A stretch of DNA of 24,791 bases from Glomus cerebriforme (taxonomy: Eukaryota; Glomeromycota; Glomeromycetes; Glomerales; Glomeraceae): positions 1,479-26,269 of the forward strand of contig QKYT01000799.1 of assembly GCA_003550305.1 (NCBI GenBank), read 5' to 3'. A model generated the notes under the pieces. It did no database searches and had not been told where the DNA came from. It saw only the letters and a program-made list of their open reading frames with translations. The translations under genes and the position numbers were made by a program. Of this stretch, positions 19,738 to 24,791 are shown in pieces. Numbering within the stretch: the first letter of the stretch is position 1; each line of letters begins with the position of its first letter.

Positions 19738-19934
19738 ATGGATAGATTGCGTACCACCAAAAAAAATTAGATCATACAGAAAAATCAGATATCCCTCCTT
19801 TGGAAAAGGGCTATTTTGATAATGCAATATTAATTGGACCAATTTTATTCTCACGTATAGTAACTGCATTATATTATCTTTGTAAAATTATTTGGGGAGA
19901 AAAAATTAATTTAGATTATTTTGGTTGCGGCTAA
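19738..19934 (+). pseudogene. Small ORF broken at an A8 run, or a relic of an unknown gene
   Basis: ATG at 19738 gives MDRLRTTKKN and stops at TAG immediately after a run of eight A. In the next frame the sequence continues as LDHTEKSDIPPLEKGYFDNA, then ILIGPILFSRIVTALYYLCK with a membrane-type stretch, and ends YFGCG, TAA at 19932. One base difference in the A-run would link the two frames into about 65 codons, so this is either a sequencing or homopolymer error or a genuine frameshift. No family recognised. It lies in the 645-bp gap between LAMTOR1 (its 5' side) and the RCC1-like gene; 19935-20124 shows nothing else. Confidence 0.35.
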
Positions 19935-20124
19935 ACAATATGGCGTATTGAATTAATCCTGCATGGATAAAGTGACGTTTTATTATATTATTTTTAACAA
20001 ATAAAGTTCCAGAAAAACAAGATAACGTTTTTTTAAAACAAAGGCTGAAACTAGTTTTATAAGAATTAAATTATTAAATTATTAAATTATAAAATTATAT
20101 TAAATTACTAATAACTAATCTACA

Positions 20125-21543
20125 TTACTTTGCAGTTCTATTATACCTAGATTCATTTGTCTCTTGCACCCAAATCCAAGAATTTCCGCATCCTCCTCCA
20201 ACTTTCTTAATATCTCCCACTTTTTTTACTTTTTCAGGTTGCCATCTATTTTCATTATCTCCAATTCCACAATTTCCATGTTCATTCCATCCCCAACTTA
20301 AACATTCCCCTTGTTTAGACATGATTAAAGTATGTTCCGATCCACATACACATTCCTCAATTCCAAATCCCTCACCTAACATCAAATTTTGTGGCAAATA
20401 ATATAAAGGAACAGGCTTGTCTATCCATCCATCCATATTTATTTTACCATTATCATTCTTAGGATTGTTTTTTCCACATTGTCCATGATCATTCCTGCCC
20501 CATATAAATAATTTACTACCTTCGCATATTACAATAGTATTGTTCCACCCACAATGTATACTCTTAGCTCTTCTAATTAATCCATGCTCAATTTTCTTAG
20601 GTATATCTGAAAATTGTAGTTTAATTGGAAAATCATATCCTAATTGTCCATATTTATTCAATCCAAAAGTAAAAACCTCTCCATCACTTGTCATTAACAC
20701 AGTATGATATTGTCCACAGGCCACATCTACCACTTTAAGATCCCAGTCACGAAATATTTCAATAGGCTCAAAATACAATATTCCTTTCTTCTTCCTATGT
20801 GAATTTTTATCACTTTCTTCAAAATTATTATTGTCTTTATCAAATTTTGTTAATTGTCCAAATTTGTTACTTCCCCAACCGAAACATTTTCCTTCATTAT
20901 TCAAACATATAACGTGCCTTAATCCACAGATAACTTTCTCCACTCCCTTAATACCTTTTATTCTTACTCCTTCCCCACCCGTCTCTTTCACACTCTCACT
21001 ACATCCCAATTCTCCAAAAACTCCTTTCCCAAATGAATAAACGTAACCATTTTCTTCTTCCACAGCTAAACTAAAGTTCCATCCGCAAGTTATATGCTTC
21101 CATCGTTTTACCTCATGAATTTCTACTTTCTTGAATATGTTAATCTTGGGCTCTCTTTGTCCTTGTTGTTCCGATGCGATACCACATTGTCCATCAAAAT
21201 TTAGTCCGCTCATCCATAATTCTCCAGATGATGTTATTATGGCAGAATGATTTCCTCCGCCTGTTATAACTCTTGGTTTAGTATCTAAGCTCGAGTTAAA
21301 CCTTTTTTGTAATTGTTGAAATTCTTGCAATTCAAGTTGTTCTGCTATATAAAATTTACACGCAGTAGGAATGTTAGTATCTTCAAACGATCCTATTCCA
21401 AGTTGTCCATTACCATTAGAACCACATGCAAATAACTTATTAGACTGAATAATTTGCATATTTACGTGCGAGTACAGGAGGATAAAAAAAAAAATTTGTA
21501 AAATAATCTCTAGTATAAAATCATCTTTACTAGTATTTTTCAT
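20125..21543 (-). CDS. RCC1-repeat (seven-bladed propeller) protein, Ats1/Kti13-like, up to 472 aa
   Basis: Single-exon gene. Seven RCC1-type blades start with FACGSNGNGQLGIG (about 38) and continue as GGGNHS..MSGLNFDGQCG, CGWNFSL..SFGKGVFGELG, CGLRHVI..GWGSNKFGQL, CGQYHTV..TFGLNKYGQLG, CGWNNTI..IWGRNDHGQCG and CGSEHTL..SWGWNEHGNCG, closing with GGGCGNSWIWV. The early GGGNHS and the terminal W(G)xxEHGNCG plus GGCG resemble Ats1/Kti13, which works with Kti11 in diphthamide and Elongator-dependent tRNA modification. Other RCC1-fold exchange factors remain possible. The first ATG adds a hydrophobic lead (ILEIILQIFFFILLYS); the second, at residue 29 (21459, MQIIQSNKLFACG), begins where Ats1 proteins begin and is preferred here. 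Divergent from the kinase gene, with 475 bp between their first ATGs. Confidence 0.88.
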   Translation of the reverse strand: MKNTSKDDFILEIILQIFFFILLYSHVNMQIIQSNKLFACGSNGNGQLGIGSFEDTNIPTACKFYIAEQLELQEFQQLQKRFNSSLDTKPRVITGGGNHSAIITSSGELWMSGLNFDGQCGIASEQQGQREPKINIFKKVEIHEVKRWKHITCGWNFSLAVEEENGYVYSFGKGVFGELGCSESVKETGGEGVRIKGIKGVEKVICGLRHVICLNNEGKCFGWGSNKFGQLTKFDKDNNNFEESDKNSHRKKKGILYFEPIEIFRDWDLKVVDVACGQYHTVLMTSDGEVFTFGLNKYGQLGYDFPIKLQFSDIPKKIEHGLIRRAKSIHCGWNNTIVICEGSKLFIWGRNDHGQCGKNNPKNDNGKINMDGWIDKPVPLYYLPQNLMLGEGFGIEECVCGSEHTLIMSKQGECLSWGWNEHGNCGIGDNENRWQPEKVKKVGDIKKVGGGCGNSWIWVQETNESRYNRTAK

Positions 21544-22018
21544 TAATAGTTTTTTTTTATAAAAAAAAAAATCTAATGATCTTCAATTATTATTCACATA
21601 TCTGATTGTCAAACGTTACTAAAAAGCAATTTAACTAATTTTGATAAATATAGAATTTTCAATTCTCCGAACCTATAATTAAAAAAAATAAAAAAAAACT
21701 ATTTATAAAAATTTATTGATTTTTATTGATTATAATTAAAAATGTTTATTGAACCAATTATATTGTGACAAAGAATACATATTATAGTAAAGTATAATAT
21801 TGTCAATCAAAGTAACTGGTTTGGGTTTTAAAGTAAAAGATATTAAAAGAATATCTATTTTGACTTCCACGAATAATTTTCTCAGTTATTTTTTGTTATT
21901 AGTCAGAAAAACTTCAATTTAAAAAACACTAGTTTGTCATTAAAAAAAAATTTTGCTTGTTCTTCTAAACAACTTCTTAAATCTAAAGTAAAAACAAACA
22001 AATCTATATTTGTCTATA
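21544..22018. promoter_or_regulatory. Shared divergent promoter region, RCC1-like gene and Ypk1/Gad8 kinase
   Basis: 475 bp between two divergent starts, very AT-rich with A/T homopolymers (21550-21572 and 21680-21700) of the kind that exclude nucleosomes. No unambiguous TATA box or factor site stands out. It contains no ORF. Confidence 0.4.
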
Positions 22019-24306
22019 ATGCGTCTTTGGCAACAATCACAAAGACCTCAAAATCCTTCGGTAGGAACTGATGGTGGAAACAATGGAAGTTATGTCCCTT
22101 CAACACCTACTTCCCCCACACCTGTACCAGCTTCTGGACTTTTGCTCATCCGTGTCGTTGAAGCACGTGGAATCACTCTGCCTCCTGGTATAAGACCTCC
22201 ACAAATTCCACCGCATTTTTCTTCATCAACTCCAACAAATACAAGGGGTAACAGGGACAGTATGCAAAGGAAACAATGTTGGTGGCTTCCTTATGTTGTT
22301 TTAGAGTTTGATAAAAATGAAGTCTTGATCGATGCTCTGGGTGGAGAAGTTCAAAACCCAACTTGGCAATATCGAGCGAATTTGTGAGTATGGAAGTTAA
22401 TTGTAGTTTTTATAAGTAATTTGATTTGATCTATATTCTTTGATCTGATTTTTTTTTGTTGCGTATTATATAGCGACGTATCTCGCGAATCTGATGTATC
22501 AATACAAATTTATTTACGTAAATCCACTCAAACTGGGCATCATACAAATGATATGGGAAATGATGTTTTCTTAGGAGGAGTAAAAATTGTACCTAGTTTT
22601 AATGATCCAAACGTAAGTGGAATTAGAATTGATGGAGATTTAATGACAATTTTATTATAGTTCTTAAATTCTTATTTTTTTCCTTTTTTAATCAGAAATT
22701 GCATGAAAATTGGTTCCCTCTACAAGGTGGAACGGGTAGTGTACATGTGCACGTTTGTTATAAGAAGGATCATGTATATATTATCATTTATTTCTTTGAT
22801 GGTTTTCATTCCTTTTTTGTTCTTATTCTAAAATTTGAAATTATCAATGCTATTTAGGCAAACATCCCCTTGACAATCGATGCATTTGATTTATTAAAAG
22901 TTATTGGCAAGGGAAGTTTTGGAAAGGTACCTATTTCACATTTAATTGAAATCCACAATTGTTATTCGATTTTTGCATTTGCATTATTTTTTTTTAAAAA
23001 AAAAATTCACTATTTAATCATATTTGCATACATGTTAGGTTATGCAAGTACGCAAAAAAGATACCTCTCGAATTTATGCGCTAAAGACCATTCGTAAAGC
23101 TCATATCGTTTCTCGATCTGAGGTTAATCATACATTAGCAGAGCGTACAGTTTTAGCACAAATCAATAATCCATTCATCGTACCGTTGAAATTCTCTTTT
23201 CAAAGTCCGGAGAAATTGTATTTAGTGCTTGCCTTTGTTAATGGTGGTGAGTTGTTTCACCATTTGCAAAGAGAAGGACGATTTGATGAAGAGAGATCAC
23301 GATTCTATGCTGCTGAGTTACTCTGTGCATTGGAGTGTTTACATGATTTCAACGTGGTTTACCGGTTAGTAAAAATAATTTGACACAGAGAAGAAATGAG
23401 TTTAACTGAATAAGACGTTTATCTCTAAATATTTGTTATATTGACAAAATATTTACCTTTTTCCCCACATTTGATAATATCTCCGATATTCAAAGGGATC
23501 TAAAACCAGAAAACATTCTATTAGACTATTCAGGTCATATCGCTTTATGCGACTTCGGTCTTTGTAAATTAAACATGACCGAATCAGAAACGACTCACAC
23601 TTTTTGCGGGACACCAGAATATCTTGCTCCTGAATTATTGTTAGGTCAAGGTTATACAAAGACAGTAGATTGGTGGACTCTGGGAGTTTTATTGTTTGAG
23701 ATGTTGACCGGTTTACCGCCTTTTTACGATGAAAATACCAATGAAATGTACAGAAAAATTTTACAGGACGAATTGAGATTTTCAGAAGAAGTTGGGAGTG
23801 AAGCAAGAAGTTTATTGTCAGGGGTTAGTTTTCTAATTGATCATTTATTTATATTATTTATGTCATCATTAAAGTCATATTTTATTATTGATACTATTCT
23901 GATAAATATAATAAATAGCTGTTAACTCGGGAGCCCAATCAACGCCTTGGAAACAATGGTGCACAAGAAATCAAAGATCATCCTTTCTTTGCCTCAATCG
24001 ATTGGAGAAGATTAATGCAAAAGAAAGTTCAGCCACCATTTAAACCTAGTGTGGTATGTAATAATGAAATTCTCATTTTGGATTCTTTTGAATATTGTAA
24101 ATTAAAAAATATATGTATATTATTTTCATAAGGAATCTGCCATTGATACTTCAAATTTTGATGAGGAATTTACCTCAGAAACTCCTCAAGATTCCTATGT
24201 AAATGAACCACATCTTTCAGAAACTGTACAGCGACAATTCTTTGGTTTCACGTTTAATGAAGGGGTAATGAGCGGAAGTATGACAAATTCAGTGCAAGAT
24301 CCTTAA
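22019..24306 (+). CDS. YPK1: AGC kinase of the Ypk1/Gad8 (SGK-like) family with N-terminal C2 domain, 537 aa, 8 exons
   Basis: Exons are 22019-22383, 22474-22612, 22696-22773, 22858-22926, 23039-23364, 23496-23823, 23919-24053 and 24133-24306; phases all match. Residues about 40-190 form a C2-like domain ([13 protein letters not shown] .. [13 protein letters not shown] .. NPTWQY .. WFPLQGG). The kinase domain runs from about 204: GKGSFG (211-216), Lys233 in YALK, YRDLKPEN (325-332), DFG (345-347), and the activation segment [14 protein letters not shown] with Thr361 as the PDK1 site. The AGC tail has a turn-motif serine (Ser501 in TPQDSY) and the hydrophobic motif FFGFTF with Thr520, the TORC2 target. 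The wording [14 protein letters not shown] and [12 protein letters not shown] is typical of Ypk1/Gad8, the TORC2 effector controlling sphingolipids, membrane stress and actin. Length is near S. pombe Gad8; it lacks the long yeast Ypk1 N-terminus. Start at the first ATG (MRLWQQSQ). Confidence 0.93.
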
Positions 24307-24791
24307 ATCTTCACAATGTGATGAAAGAAGTCAGCAGGACGTTTTGTGACTTGTTTGATTTCTATTATAATACAAAGAGGTTGTGATTCCAATAAGTAAA
24401 TTATCAGAAAGGATCAATGTGTTATGTTTATATATATATACTTTTTTCTTGTTTTATATTCGTTAGTTCTTTTTTCTTCCAATTTGTGTTTATATATCTT
24501 ATTCATTTTTTCATGATATATGGATTTAGGTTTTCAATCATCATTTTTTATATTTTGAAAATTTTCTTTTCGTTAATGAGCATGTATCATGCAAACATGC
24601 CACATCGTTCTTTTTTTAAACACATTATCACAACCAAAACTTTTTTATATAGGTTTCATTTTTTTTGCTTGTGTTTTATTGCAGTCTGACTTCCTTTCTC
24701 ATTACCGTCATTTTTGGTCGCACATCAATCATATCTTGTTTATTTCTTATTTATATAAATAATTTTTTTTTTAATTTTTTTTTTTTTTTTT
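24307..24791. other. 3' flank of the kinase gene
   Basis: T-rich sequence ending in a long T-run at the window edge. A Phe/Ile-rich frame at 24417-24689 is a compositional artefact. No further gene is seen before the boundary. Confidence 0.5.

Noticed and set aside
20831..21040. Plus-strand frame inside the RCC1-like gene
   Set aside because: Antisense shadow of a well-supported coding sequence.
22173..23806. Minus-strand frames inside the kinase gene (22173-22361, 23453-23806)
   Set aside because: Antisense shadows of conserved C2 and kinase exons.
24417..24689. 90-codon Phe/Ile-rich frame after the kinase
   Set aside because: Low-complexity T-rich 3' flank with no recognisable feature.
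1..24791. tRNA or rRNA genes
   Set aside because: No cloverleaf with B-box GGTTCGANTCC, and no rRNA core sequence was noticed on either strand. A tRNAscan-SE run would be decisive.

Overview
The window looks like nuclear DNA of an arbuscular mycorrhizal (Glomeromycotina, Rhizophagus-like) fungus. This is inferred from the strong AT-richness, many short GT..AG introns, a Sel1-like repeat fragment of the kind abundant in these fungi, TOR-pathway genes with fungal architecture, and dense repeats and gene relics. No bacterial, organellar, tRNA or rRNA signal was seen. Gene models below were spliced by eye from reading frame, splice consensus and, where possible, paralogous copies.

Layout. 1-3700 is repeat territory: a 134-bp tandem array, a T-rich minisatellite, a MITE-like element with a probable 10-bp target duplication, and an Asn/Thr-rich ORF remnant. 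3700-4838 holds a candidate gene of unusually small exons that includes a Sel1-like repeat. 5150-19480 is best read as three degraded copies of one ancestral block carrying three genes: a two-membrane-span protein (minus), a multi-span membrane protein (plus) and the Ragulator subunit LAMTOR1 (minus). Each block keeps exactly one intact gene, a different one each time: the two-span gene at 5329-6662, the multi-span gene at 11682-13021 and LAMTOR1 at 18462-19479. The other positions hold relics, and no LAMTOR1 relic was found in block 1. Between blocks 2 and 3 lies a tiny secreted cysteine-rich peptide gene (14611-14873). 

19738-24306 is ordinary gene-dense sequence: a small broken ORF, a seven-bladed RCC1-repeat protein most like Ats1/Kti13 (minus), and a divergently transcribed eight-exon AGC kinase of the Ypk1/Gad8 family with an N-terminal C2 domain (plus).

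Functionally, LAMTOR1 (anchors TORC1 signalling at the vacuole/lysosome) and Ypk1/Gad8 (main TORC2 effector) lie about 2.5 kb apart, which may be coincidence. The unfamiliar material is the pair of lineage-type membrane proteins, the complementary gene survival across the triplicated block, the CC-C-C secreted peptide and the small-exon gene.
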